Part shown: one piece after another, positions 25,895-33,687 of the stretch
Position numbering within the stretch: position 1 is the first letter of the stretch
Layout: each line of letters starts with the position of its first letter
DNA from: Flavobacteriaceae bacterium YJPT1-3
GTDB lineage: Bacteria; Bacteroidota; Bacteroidia; Flavobacteriales; Flavobacteriaceae
Length of the DNA: 64,000 nucleotides
NCBI GenBank assembly: GCA_029866965.1
Contig: CP123444.1
Coordinates: 1,777,501 to 1,841,500 of the forward strand
Reading direction: 5' to 3'
The notes under the pieces: generated by a model
Seen by the model: the letters and a program-made list of their open reading frames with translations, nothing else
The model's database searches: none
What the model was told of the DNA's origin: nothing
Program-made: the position numbers and the translations under genes

Positions 25895-26469
25895 TGGAGC
25901 AGCTAAAGAATCTTGATGAACAACTTTTTCTCCTCTTAAACAGTTGGGGAAGCGAAAGCTGGGATGGCTTTTGGCTCATTATCACAGGGAAGTGGTACGC
26001 TATTCCACTGTACGTCTTCCTGCTTTATTTATTGCTTAAAAAACTAGGTCCGAAGAGCACCGTGCTGGTGCTGATTTTGGTCGCTACTATGATCACCTGT
26101 ACAGATCAGTTGGCGAACCTGTTTAAGTACGGCTTCGAGCGACCCCGACCTTGCCAATTGGAAGCCCTGATGGAGCGCGGTCGTTTTGCGGCTCCCCGAT
26201 GCGGACGCTACGGTTTTTTCTCCGCACATGCAGCAAGCAGTATGGCCTTGGCTGTTTTCATAGGCCTGCTATTGCGCACCTGGTATCGGTATTTGGTATT
26301 TGTTCTGTTATTCTGGGCCGTATTGGTAGGCTATAGCAGAATTTACCTGGGAGTCCACTATCCTGGCGATGTCCTTGTTGGGTTTACCCTGGGGGCCTTA
26401 ATTGCCTGGGGATTTTTTCTGCTCTACCGCCGGCTAAATAGTACCTTTATCCAAAATCGACAGCCATGA
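25894..26469 (+). CDS. PAP2 family membrane phosphatase
   Basis: This 191-aa protein has five or six membrane helices and the three-part phosphatase signature: KYGFERPRPC (K-x6-R-P), FFSAHAASS (Ser-x-His with the catalytic His) and RIYLGVHYPGDVL (Arg, His nucleophile, Asp). Such enzymes dephosphorylate lipids, for example undecaprenyl pyrophosphate or phosphatidate, at the outer face of the inner membrane. The overlap with the following epimerase gene suggests one operon, perhaps tied to cell-envelope sugar metabolism. Confidence 0.9.
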   Translation: MEQLKNLDEQLFLLLNSWGSESWDGFWLIITGKWYAIPLYVFLLYLLLKKLGPKSTVLVLILVATMITCTDQLANLFKYGFERPRPCQLEALMERGRFAAPRCGRYGFFSAHAASSMALAVFIGLLLRTWYRYLVFVLLFWAVLVGYSRIYLGVHYPGDVLVGFTLGALIAWGFFLLYRRLNSTFIQNRQP

Positions 26470-27410
26470 ACGTTTTGGTAACCGGTGCAGCCGGATTTAT
26501 TGGGTCACACTGTGCGGAGCGCTTATCCAAGATGGGATATGACGTGACCGGAGTCGATAATTTTTCTCCCTATTACGATACCGCCTTAAAGCATTTGAAC
26601 GCTAAAGAGCTCAAGGACAAAGGCATTCCCATCATCACTATGGATCTGAGGGATGAAAAGGCCTACGAGCGTTTGCCTCAGCATTTCCATTTTATTTTTC
26701 ACTTTGCGGCCCAGCCGGGTATCGCGGCCAGTTCGACCTTTGAGGATTATCTGATGAACAATCTGATGGCGACCAAACAATTGATCGATTTTGCCAAGCG
26801 CTGTACAGAACTTAAGTTGTTCGTGAATATCGCAACCTCCTCCATCTATGGCCTGGAAGCTACCTTTACGGAAGAAACAGCTCCTGAACCTGCGTCCTTC
26901 TATGGTGTAACGAAATTGGCTGCCGAACAATTGGTACTGGCCCAATCCAGAGACCGTACGATGAAAGCCTGCTCACTGCGCCTCTACTCGGTTTACGGAC
27001 CCCGGGAGCGACCGGAGAAATTATATACGCGATTGATCAGTTGTGCTTTTTTTAAGGAAGCTTTTCCATTGTATGAAGGGAGTTTAGTACACCGTCGAAG
27101 TTTTACCTACGTCAGTGATATTATTGATGGTGTGGTTAGTGTCATGGACGAGGTAGATACTGTTGACGGAGAGGTGTTCAATTTGGGGACAGAAGAAGAA
27201 CATACCACCCAGGAGGGCATTCAGGCGGTTGAAGAGCTACTCCAGACCAACATTAAAATCGATTTGCAACCCAAAAGACCCGGAGATCAAATGCGTACGA
27301 AGGCCAATATTGATAAGGCACGTGACCTGCTTAACTACGAACCGCGTGTAGACTTGAAAGAAGGTTTGGCCAAACAGATCAGCTGGTTTAAAAAGCACTT
27401 TGTGGATTAA
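26466..27410 (+). CDS. NAD-dependent epimerase, UDP-glucuronate 4-epimerase-like
   Basis: This 314-aa extended SDR protein shows the Rossmann motif VTGAAGFIGSHCAERL, the loop GVDNFSPYYDTALK typical of UDP-glucuronate 4-epimerases, the catalytic Ser and Tyr-x-x-x-Lys (ATSSIYG, then SFYGVTKLAAE), and RSFTYVSDIIDGV. It would interconvert UDP-glucuronate and UDP-galacturonate for surface polysaccharides, although related sugar-nucleotide substrates are possible. The ATG overlaps the PAP2 stop by four bases. It is convergent with meaB, with a four-base overlap of the 3' ends. Confidence 0.85.
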   Translation: MNVLVTGAAGFIGSHCAERLSKMGYDVTGVDNFSPYYDTALKHLNAKELKDKGIPIITMDLRDEKAYERLPQHFHFIFHFAAQPGIAASSTFEDYLMNNLMATKQLIDFAKRCTELKLFVNIATSSIYGLEATFTEETAPEPASFYGVTKLAAEQLVLAQSRDRTMKACSLRLYSVYGPRERPEKLYTRLISCAFFKEAFPLYEGSLVHRRSFTYVSDIIDGVVSVMDEVDTVDGEVFNLGTEEEHTTQEGIQAVEELLQTNIKIDLQPKRPGDQMRTKANIDKARDLLNYEPRVDLKEGLAKQISWFKKHFVD

Positions 27411-28468
27411 TGCAGCAAGGCTAAAAGCTGATTGGCAGCGCGAAAAGGGGATAATTCCTGCTGACTGACGGCTTCCAGCACTTTGGGCAGTGCTTTTTTG
27501 ACTTTGGGATGGTCGTAGAACTGCTGACCCAACTGTTGATCGATGGTTTGCAATAACCAGTATTTATTCTGCTCTTTTCGTTTTTCAACAAAGAACCCAT
27601 TGGCTTCCATCTGTTCCCGGTAATTACTCAGTAGGCTGTATAGTTCTTCTATCCCGGTATGCTGCAGTGCGCTGCAGGTCACTACCTTGGGCTGCCAGGA
27701 ACTTTCCTTAGGGGGATAGAGGTGTAACGCTTTCGCGAAAGCGGATTTCGCCTCTTGCGCCGCCTGCACCCGATCTCCATCAGCTTTGTTGATCGCAATG
27801 GCATCGGCCATTTCGATAATGCCTCGTTTAATGCCTTGCAGTTCATCGCCTGCTCCGGAGAGTTTGAGCAAAAGAAAAAAGTCGACCATGCTGTGTACAA
27901 CGGTTTCGCTCTGACCTACGCCCACTGTTTCCACAATAATAAAATCAAAGCCGGCGGCTTCACAGAGCATAATGGCCTCTCGCGTTTTTCGAGCCACTCC
28001 ACCCAGTGATTGTCCACTGGCTGAAGGTCTGATATAAGCTTTCGGATGGGTGGAGAGTTGAGCCATTCGCGTTTTATCCCCTAAGATGCTTCCTCCGGAT
28101 TGTGTACTGGAGGGATCGACGGCCAATACGGCAACCTTATGACCCTTGGCGACAGCCAATAAGCCCAGGGCTTCAATAAACGTGCTTTTGCCCACACCGG
28201 GAACACCGGTGATACCGAGTCGAAAACTGTTTCCGGAGCTGGGTAGACAGGCCTCAATAAGCTTTTCAGCGAGTTCCTTATGGCTTTGACGGGTACTCTC
28301 AATCAGGGTGATACCCTGCGATAAGGCAGCGATCTCCCCTTGTAAAAGACGTTCTGTGAGCTGCGGCATGTTCAACGCTTGTTGACGGCTGGAACCCAAT
28401 TGTTCAGCGGCTTGCTTATTGAGATGAGATGAAGAGGAGGTGCTCAAAGGTTCAATTCGTTCGCTCAA
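27407..28468 (-). CDS. meaB: Methylmalonyl-CoA mutase-associated GTPase MeaB
   Basis: This 353-aa G3E GTPase guards the B12 cofactor of methylmalonyl-CoA mutase, gating its loading and removing damaged forms. Features include Walker A GVPGVGKST at about 89-97, the Mg-binding LAVDPSSTQSGGSILGDK (split), VETVGVGQSE and the base motif NKADGD. IcmF carries its own MeaB-like domain, so this separate protein implies that a normal methylmalonyl-CoA mutase is encoded elsewhere. It is monocistronic and divergent from ohr. Confidence 0.93.
   Translation of the reverse strand: MSERIEPLSTSSSSHLNKQAAEQLGSSRQQALNMPQLTERLLQGEIAALSQGITLIESTRQSHKELAEKLIEACLPSSGNSFRLGITGVPGVGKSTFIEALGLLAVAKGHKVAVLAVDPSSTQSGGSILGDKTRMAQLSTHPKAYIRPSASGQSLGGVARKTREAIMLCEAAGFDFIIVETVGVGQSETVVHSMVDFFLLLKLSGAGDELQGIKRGIIEMADAIAINKADGDRVQAAQEAKSAFAKALHLYPPKESSWQPKVVTCSALQHTGIEELYSLLSNYREQMEANGFFVEKRKEQNKYWLLQTIDQQLGQQFYDHPKVKKALPKVLEAVSQQELSPFRAANQLLALLH
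27729..27742. repeat. GCTTTCGCGAAAGC palindrome, perfect
   Basis: Exact copy inside meaB, flanked by C and G to give a 16-bp palindrome. Read on the minus strand as Ala-Phe-Ala-Lys-Ala. Confidence 0.75.
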
Positions 28469-28562
28469 AGGTAGCCAAGTTTTGTGAATATTTTAAGAGC
28501 GACAGATTTAGCGGGCGTTGGCGCGTTCCTTATCTTAGAAAGGAATTAAAAATTTAAGAATT

Positions 28563-28988
28563 ATGAAAGCGATGTACAGTGCAACAGCCACAGCTTCCGG
28601 AGGTAGAGGTGGTGCAGTTAAAACCGATGATGGAACTTTAGATCTGGATTTGAATGTCCCCAAAGGCTTGGGCGGTCCGGGAGGTTCCGGAACGAATCCT
28701 GAGCAATTATTTGCGGCGGGTTATTCTGCTTGCTTTGGAAGTGCGTTGCAGCACGTTGCCGGATTGCATAAAGTAGACCTGGGGGATTTCACCGTTACAG
28801 CGACCATTGGAATCGGAAAAGATGAAGAAGATCATTTTCTATTGGAAGCCACTTTGGATGTCTACATACCCACGGTCGGTGTTGAGCAGGGAGAATCACT
28901 GATCAATGAGGCCCACGAGGTGTGTCCGTACAGCCGAGCCACTCGTGATAATATCGATGTGACTTTAAATTTGTTGCTCGACGAATGA
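28563..28988 (+). CDS. ohr: Organic hydroperoxide resistance protein (Ohr, OsmC family)
   Basis: This 141-aa thiol peroxidase reduces organic hydroperoxides. The catalytic cysteine Cys57 is in FAAGYSACFGSAL and the resolving Cys121 in EVCPYSRATRDN. The early glycine-rich GGRGGAVKTDDG and the GTNPEQLF motif are typical of the Ohr branch rather than OsmC. It stands alone and ends at a strong terminator. No OhrR-type repressor gene is next to it. Confidence 0.92.
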   Translation: MKAMYSATATASGGRGGAVKTDDGTLDLDLNVPKGLGGPGGSGTNPEQLFAAGYSACFGSALQHVAGLHKVDLGDFTVTATIGIGKDEEDHFLLEATLDVYIPTVGVEQGESLINEAHEVCPYSRATRDNIDVTLNLLLDE

Positions 28989-29015
28989 GTTTGAAGCGAA
29001 CGTGAAAACCATAAA

Positions 29016-29044
29016 AAAAGCCGATGTCTATGCATCGGCTTTTT
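29016..29044. terminator. Bidirectional terminator between ohr and the ferritin-like gene
   Basis: AAAAGCCGATG-tctatg-CATCGGCTTTTT. Eleven pairs, with T runs on both strands, serve two convergent genes. Confidence 0.9.
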
Positions 29045-29046
29045 AT

Positions 29047-29577
29047 TTAGATGGCTTTGAGACGCCTTATTTTGGTATGTTTTGTTTTGGCTTCTTCAGC
29101 GTGCAGTCGTTCTTGCATCTCCTTAAGGGCGATATTAGAAGCGAGTATTTCATTTTTGGAGCGTACCAGAAGTTGGTATATGTCTGCATTAAATTTTTCG
29201 CGATGGGCAAGACCGGAATCAATTCCTTGAATCACTTTGGTGTCTTGTTTGTAACACCGAGTCAACACATTATCCAGCTCCGTTTTTTCAAGTATGTTCT
29301 TCGTATCAATGGCAGTTCTGTTTTTGTTTCCCTTGGGTACGGATAGTCTGCTGGGATCGACTCCCGCTTGGGATAAAGCAAATATCAATTTTGTAGCAAA
29401 GCGGTTACGATTGACACTCTCATGATTTAAGAAGCGTTTAAAATCCACTTGTTGGAGGTCTTCAGCTGCATCGTAGTAGAGCCGTTCGGCCCTAAAAAAT
29501 TCTTCCAGTAATTCGTTCAAACCACTGAACAACTTTTGTGTTTCCTGATCCATATGTTCTTCATTAAATAACTCCAT
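29047..29577 (-). CDS. Helical protein, possibly ferritin-like (DUF2383-type)
   Basis: This 176-aa protein is mostly helical. The pattern LLEEFFRAERLYYDAAEDL, then a second helix with FKRFLNHESVNRNRFATKL, and two more helices resemble the four-helix ferritin-like DUF2383 group, often induced by stress. The match is by pattern only and the metal ligands are not certain. The start could be at residue 9 (MDQETQ) instead of the first Met. It is convergent with ohr. Confidence 0.6.
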   Translation of the reverse strand: MELFNEEHMDQETQKLFSGLNELLEEFFRAERLYYDAAEDLQQVDFKRFLNHESVNRNRFATKLIFALSQAGVDPSRLSVPKGNKNRTAIDTKNILEKTELDNVLTRCYKQDTKVIQGIDSGLAHREKFNADIYQLLVRSKNEILASNIALKEMQERLHAEEAKTKHTKIRRLKAI

Positions 29578-29973
29578 AAACAGAAGTTAGGGCTCAAGGG
29601 ACGAAAATCCCGTCAATCAAATGTTAAAGCGCGTTAATTTTGGGAAAGAATTGGCGTAATGATCACTAAATCTTAAGGAGTTCTAAAAAGAAACCCACTC
29701 CGAAGAGTGGGTTTTGCCATAGTGTTCTACTCGCAGACTAACCCCCATTAATCCTCTGAATAGTGGACCACTATGTTTAGTTGGGTGTGTAAGGCCAACG
29801 CAAAAGCTGGATTTGGGAACAATTCTCGCTCTGACCTTCATTCTATATACGACAGAACTGAAGCCTTGGTTTTTTAGGAAGTAATTTTTTTTCAAAATTT
29901 TACATCAATTTTGCAACACTTCGGATTTACGCTCGTATTTAGGAAGAATAGCAACTAACCAAAAAGAAGCATT
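29578..29973. other. Gene-poor stretch, 396 bases
   Basis: No convincing gene lies here. A 70-codon minus-strand frame (29683-29895) runs through a terminator hairpin, and its product resembles nothing I can name with confidence. The stretch also holds a 13-bp palindrome TAGTGG-A-CCACTA (29761-29773) and A/T-rich DNA just before the sigma-factor gene. It may be a decayed gene or the site of a minus-strand RNA. The plus-strand promoter of the sigma operon is presumably in its last 80 bases, where TTTTG occurs at 29909-29913 without a clear -7 box. Confidence 0.4.
29686..29714 (-). terminator. Orphan minus-strand terminator with a UUCG tetraloop
   Basis: AAACCCACTC-cgaa-GAGTGGGTTT. Read on the minus strand the loop is C(UUCG)G and the stem is followed by TTTCTTTTT, an efficient terminator. 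No supported gene on the minus strand leads into it. Confidence 0.75.
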
Positions 29974-30519
29974 TTGTTAACCACCGACTTGATTGAGCGA
30001 TGTAAAGCCCAGGACAGACAGGCACAACTGCAGTTGTACAATAAATACTGTGATGGGATGTACTTCGTGGCTTATCGATTCCTCAAAAACACTTTTGAGG
30101 CAGAGGAAGCTATGCAAGAAGGATTTATCAATGCATTTACCAAATTAAGTCAGTTTACCGGTGAAGTGACTTTTGGAGCCTGGTTGAAACGCATTGTCAT
30201 TAATAAAAGCCTGGATATACTCAAGGCCAAAAAAATGAACACCATTGCGTTGAATGAACAGGTTGTAACCACTGTGGAAGAGCAAGAGCAGTGGGAAGTA
30301 GATGATGAGACGACCCTTCAGGAAGTAAAGCGGGAAATAGAAGCCTTGCCGGAGCGCTATCGATATCCCATCATGCTGTATCTGATGGAAGGGTACGATC
30401 ATCAGGAGATCGCAGAAATTTTAGAGATCTCTGAAGTTTCTTCGCGTACACTGGTACATCGGGGGAAAAAGAAATTACAAGAACAATTAAAACACTTGCG
30501 CCATGGCACAGGATCTTAG
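29974..30519 (+). CDS. ECF-type RNA polymerase sigma factor
   Basis: This 181-aa protein has sigma region 2 (residues 10-80: QLYNKYCDGMYFVAYRFL, the EEAMQEGFINAF helix, FGAWLKRIVINKSLD) and region 4 (120-175: IEALPERYRYPIMLYLMEGYDHQEIAEIL, split). It should direct RNA polymerase to a stress or envelope regulon. The start is TTG at 29974, followed by LTTDLIERCKAQD, the usual opening of this family; no upstream ATG exists in frame. Its end overlaps the anti-sigma-like gene by 17 bases. Confidence 0.9.
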   Translation: MLTTDLIERCKAQDRQAQLQLYNKYCDGMYFVAYRFLKNTFEAEEAMQEGFINAFTKLSQFTGEVTFGAWLKRIVINKSLDILKAKKMNTIALNEQVVTTVEEQEQWEVDDETTLQEVKREIEALPERYRYPIMLYLMEGYDHQEIAEILEISEVSSRTLVHRGKKKLQEQLKHLRHGTGS

Positions 30520-31111
30520 AACACTATTTAAGAATCAGGAGGAAGAGGCTAGACCAGCTATGCAGGAAGGTCATCAAAGCCGCTTTGAGGAGCGTTTGAA
30601 CAAAGCGTTCCCAGATCAAAAAGATGCTGAACAAGATACCCGAGGAGGGCATACGTTCTTATGGCTTAAAATCGCTGCTGTTTTAATCGTGATTTTTGGA
30701 GTCGCTTTCTTTCTTAATTCTAGAGGGAATAGTCCCTTAACTGAGGAGACCCCCGAGTTTGTGGAAGAGACGGCGCCTGAGGAAAAAACCAAACAACTCA
30801 GTGATTTTTCACCAGAATACAAGAAAGTAGAGGATTACTACCTGGCGAGTATTAACGTGGAGTTGGCTCAACTAGAAGTCACTCCGGAGAACAAAGCATT
30901 GATAGACAGTTTTATGGAGCAGTTAGCCGGCTTAGATGCTGAATACCGTAAACTGAATAAAGAGATTGCTCAAACAGGGGTCAATGAATCCAGCGTAGCT
31001 GCGCTCATTGAAAACCTAAGACTTCGATTGGACTTGCTATTCAAACTCAAGGAAAAATTAATCGAACTAAAATCGACCCCAGCGGTCGACAATACCATAA
31101 ACCGTATTTAA
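30503..31111 (+). CDS. Single-pass membrane protein, likely anti-sigma factor
   Basis: The 202-aa protein has a charged cytoplasmic N-terminus (1-50, including RFEERLNKAFPDQ), one membrane helix (about 52-71, LWLKIAAVLIVIFGVAFFL) and a helical periplasmic domain with Leu/Glu repeats. This topology and the 17-base overlap with the sigma gene are typical of anti-sigma factors. No zinc-binding HxxxCxxC motif is present, so it belongs to another class. The next gene starts two bases after its stop. Confidence 0.75.
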   Translation: MAQDLRTLFKNQEEEARPAMQEGHQSRFEERLNKAFPDQKDAEQDTRGGHTFLWLKIAAVLIVIFGVAFFLNSRGNSPLTEETPEFVEETAPEEKTKQLSDFSPEYKKVEDYYLASINVELAQLEVTPENKALIDSFMEQLAGLDAEYRKLNKEIAQTGVNESSVAALIENLRLRLDLLFKLKEKLIELKSTPAVDNTINRI

Positions 31112-31112
31112 C

Positions 31113-32825
31113 ATGAAAACAATAATTAAAAATAATATTGCTTGTTTAGTTCTACTTGTTGGATTTAGTATTCAACTAGGAGCACAGAATAAAGTAGAGA
31201 AATTAACCAAACGCTTTACAACGGATGCTGACGTAGCCATTCATCTGGATACGCGCTATACCAATCTGATTTTTGAAACCTGGAACAAAAATGAAGTGGA
31301 AGTAGAAGCTTACGTAACGGGTAAGAAACTGACTAAGCAAGAACGCGATCAAGTGCTGGAAGACTGGAATTTACAGGTAAACGGCGCACCGGGATTAATC
31401 AGAATTGTGTCAAAGACAGATCGTGATTTCGACTACGCCAATATGGAGGATATCGAAATAGAAGGTCTGGACGAGATCATCGCTGGTTCATTAAGGGTAG
31501 TGGAACCCATTATGAATGATCTGGTAGGGCCACTTTTAGAAGGGATCAGCGGTGCCGCATTACCTGATCAATTCTATGACGAGATCAAAAAGGTCGAATT
31601 TGATTACGAGCGATACCGTAAAGAAGGCGATAAGTATTTGAAAGAATACGAGCGTAAAATGGAGAAGAGTTTTGGAAAAGACTTTGATGAGGCCATGAAA
31701 GAATGGGAGGAGAAACACGGCACTAAAATGGCTAAATGGGGCGAAGAATTCGGTAATAAGTTGGGCTTTCCCAAATCACCTTTTGGTTCTATTAACAACC
31801 TGAATATTGACAGCGATGAATATGAACGCAATCCACAAGCAACCCTGGACCGATTGAATAAAAAGTACGGAACTAATGTGAGTAAGCGGGAGATGGATCG
31901 CTGGTTGGAAGAGGTTGAAGCCTGGGGAGAGCAATTCGGGAAGCGTATGGAAGACTGGGGAGAGCAGTTTGGCTCCCGTTTTGAAAAAAGTATGGAAGCC
32001 TGGGGAGAAGAATTTGGAGAAGACCTCGAAAAGAGTATGGAGGCCTGGGGGGAGAACTTCGGAAAATCCATGGAAAAATGGGGCGAAGAATTTGGTAAAA
32101 AGATGGAGAAATGGGCTGAAGAACACGAAGGAGAATGGGAGCGCTATGAAGAGGAAGATGAACGGGGGAATAAGCGCACACACATCCGTGTGAAGGTAGA
32201 TACCGACAATAAATCGACGCCAGAGGTGGAGCGCACCATCATTGTGCGTATGCCTAAGAATGCAGAACTGGATCTGGATGTTAGGCATGGAAAAGTGAAG
32301 ATGGCTGAAGCTCGAAATGCTAAGGTAGATATCTCGCATGGAGAATTAGCAGTACAGCGCATTGATGGAGGGGAGACCTTCATCAATGCGGCTTACACAC
32401 CGGTGTCTATTAGTCAATGGAACGCGGGAACCCTGCATACCAGTTATATTAAAAATTGTGTGCTGAATCAGGTAAGAGATATTGCTCTGGAATCCAACAG
32501 CAGTGACGTGCGCATCAATAATTTTCAGGGTAGAGGGATGATCACAGGCACTTTTGGCGAGCTTCGCATCCCGAGTGTTGGCGATAGCTTTGAATCGTTG
32601 TCTATCAATTTGGAAAACAGCGATATGGCGTTGCAATTGCCTGATGTAGCTTTTAATTTCAGTTATAGCGGTCAGCAAAGCAGTATTCGTTTGCCTAAAG
32701 GGTTTGAGGTGAAAGAAATGAACAACGGCGATTCTAAGTTGATCACCGGCTCCTATAAAAAGGGAAATAACAGCAAGATGATCGCCATTACCGCACGCTA
32801 CACAGAGGTGATCTTGAATAATTAA
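31113..32825 (+). CDS. DUF4097-type surface protein with an inserted helical repeat
   Basis: This 570-aa protein has a signal peptide (cleavage near LGAQ, residue 24). Residues 25-90 and 370-560 form beta-helix-like DUF4097/adhesin domains (LDVRHGKVKMAEARNAKVDI; ITGTFGELRIPSVGDS). Between them, residues 150-350 form a long charged helical region in which a Trp-Gly-Glu-x-Phe-Gly unit recurs every 11 or 15 residues. The trio of ECF sigma, membrane anti-sigma and DUF4097 protein is common in Bacteroidota; the DUF4097 product may report on or be controlled by the pathway. The inserted repeat looks unusual and could mediate assembly. Confidence 0.75.
   Translation: MKTIIKNNIACLVLLVGFSIQLGAQNKVEKLTKRFTTDADVAIHLDTRYTNLIFETWNKNEVEVEAYVTGKKLTKQERDQVLEDWNLQVNGAPGLIRIVSKTDRDFDYANMEDIEIEGLDEIIAGSLRVVEPIMNDLVGPLLEGISGAALPDQFYDEIKKVEFDYERYRKEGDKYLKEYERKMEKSFGKDFDEAMKEWEEKHGTKMAKWGEEFGNKLGFPKSPFGSINNLNIDSDEYERNPQATLDRLNKKYGTNVSKREMDRWLEEVEAWGEQFGKRMEDWGEQFGSRFEKSMEAWGEEFGEDLEKSMEAWGENFGKSMEKWGEEFGKKMEKWAEEHEGEWERYEEEDERGNKRTHIRVKVDTDNKSTPEVERTIIVRMPKNAELDLDVRHGKVKMAEARNAKVDISHGELAVQRIDGGETFINAAYTPVSISQWNAGTLHTSYIKNCVLNQVRDIALESNSSDVRINNFQGRGMITGTFGELRIPSVGDSFESLSINLENSDMALQLPDVAFNFSYSGQQSSIRLPKGFEVKEMNNGDSKLITGSYKKGNNSKMIAITARYTEVILNN
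31911..32140 (+). repeat. Trp-Gly-Glu repeat region, 11/15-residue period
   Basis: Units begin AWGEQFGKRME, DWGEQFGSRFEKSME, AWGEEFGEDLEKSME, AWGENFGKSME, KWGEEFGKKME and KWAEEH, with lengths 11, 15, 15, 11 and 11. Such spacing fits right-handed or straight helical bundles rather than heptads. At DNA level the units are related but not identical. Confidence 0.7.
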
Positions 32826-32832
32826 AAGTGGA

Positions 32833-33642
32833 TCAGAAATTCAGGATCTCCGCTAGCGTAAGCGCCACCGCATCTTCTTTATTCGTATAGGGCGCATGAT
32901 GATCGGCCACTGCGACCACATCGGGGGTTGCATTGGCAACAGCTACACCCCAACCTGCATCCCGAATTAATTCTACATCATTATGATTGTCTCCAAAGGC
33001 AATCACTTCTTCCATTTTCATTTCCAGTTCCCGCTCCAGAAGAAGCTTCAGAGCCGCGCTTTTAGTAATGCCACTAGCACTGATTTCTAAGTAGGTGTCT
33101 TTTGATCGGTAGCAATGTACGCTTTCGCGAAAGCTTTCTAACACACCCGCAACAATGGCATCTAAGGACACTGAATCGCCCATACACATGATCTTGTGTA
33201 TACCTATGCCTTGTGCTTCGATAAGCGGATGAAGGTCGTGGTAATCGACCAGTGTGGGATCTACCCGTGTATTATTCATCTCCCGCAACGTCCATTGATC
33301 CTTAGCACCGGTGTACCACTGATCTTCACAATACACACTGCAATTGATCTTAGCTCTTTGAGGGTGATGTAAAAGGAAGTCGAGTACCGCATCGGGCATG
33401 GCATGACTGGCCATTCTCTTTCCATTAAAACCCAAGATGAGTCCACCGTTATAACAGATCATCGGATGATCAAGCATGCCCAAAGGCTCTTGTAAATAAC
33501 GCATGGCTGATGGCATTCTAGAAGACGCCAGGATGACCGGAAGTTGGCTTTCGCGAATGGACTTGATGGTCGCATTCGATACGTACCGCTCTGCATTAAG
33601 CAGGGTACCATCAATATCCGTACAAATGAGCCGGTACTTCAT
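32833..33642 (-). CDS. Cof-type HAD family phosphatase
   Basis: This 269-aa protein has HAD motif I CTDIDGTLLN (nucleophile Asp near residue 8), motif II ILASSRM, motif III with Lys in GITKSAALKLLLE and motif IV IAFGDNHNDVELI. A type IIB cap lies between (about 85-190). Cof-like enzymes dephosphorylate sugar phosphates, FMN or similar; the target is not evident. It is on the minus strand between the DUF4097 gene and secA. The gap of 45 bases to secA suggests possible co-transcription. Confidence 0.88.
   Translation of the reverse strand: MKYRLICTDIDGTLLNAERYVSNATIKSIRESQLPVILASSRMPSAMRYLQEPLGMLDHPMICYNGGLILGFNGKRMASHAMPDAVLDFLLHHPQRAKINCSVYCEDQWYTGAKDQWTLREMNNTRVDPTLVDYHDLHPLIEAQGIGIHKIMCMGDSVSLDAIVAGVLESFRESVHCYRSKDTYLEISASGITKSAALKLLLERELEMKMEEVIAFGDNHNDVELIRDAGWGVAVANATPDVVAVADHHAPYTNKEDAVALTLAEILNF
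33121..33134. repeat. GCTTTCGCGAAAGC palindrome, perfect
   Basis: Exact copy inside the HAD phosphatase gene, read on the minus strand as Ser-Phe-Arg-Glu-Ser. A 12/14 relative (GCTTTCGCGAATGG) lies in the same gene at 33547-33560. Confidence 0.75.
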
Positions 33643-33687
33643 GAGCCTAAACGAGTTCTAAGAATCTGGACCGCTCTGATCTTGATT

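Noticed and set aside
29683-29895. 70-codon minus-strand frame
   Set aside because: It runs through a strong terminator hairpin and shows no recognisable domain; treated as part of a gene-poor stretch.
31604-32071. Long minus-strand open frame opposite the DUF4097 gene
   Set aside because: It is produced by the repeated WGE codons of the real gene read backwards; the Ser/Pro-rich product has no protein-like pattern.
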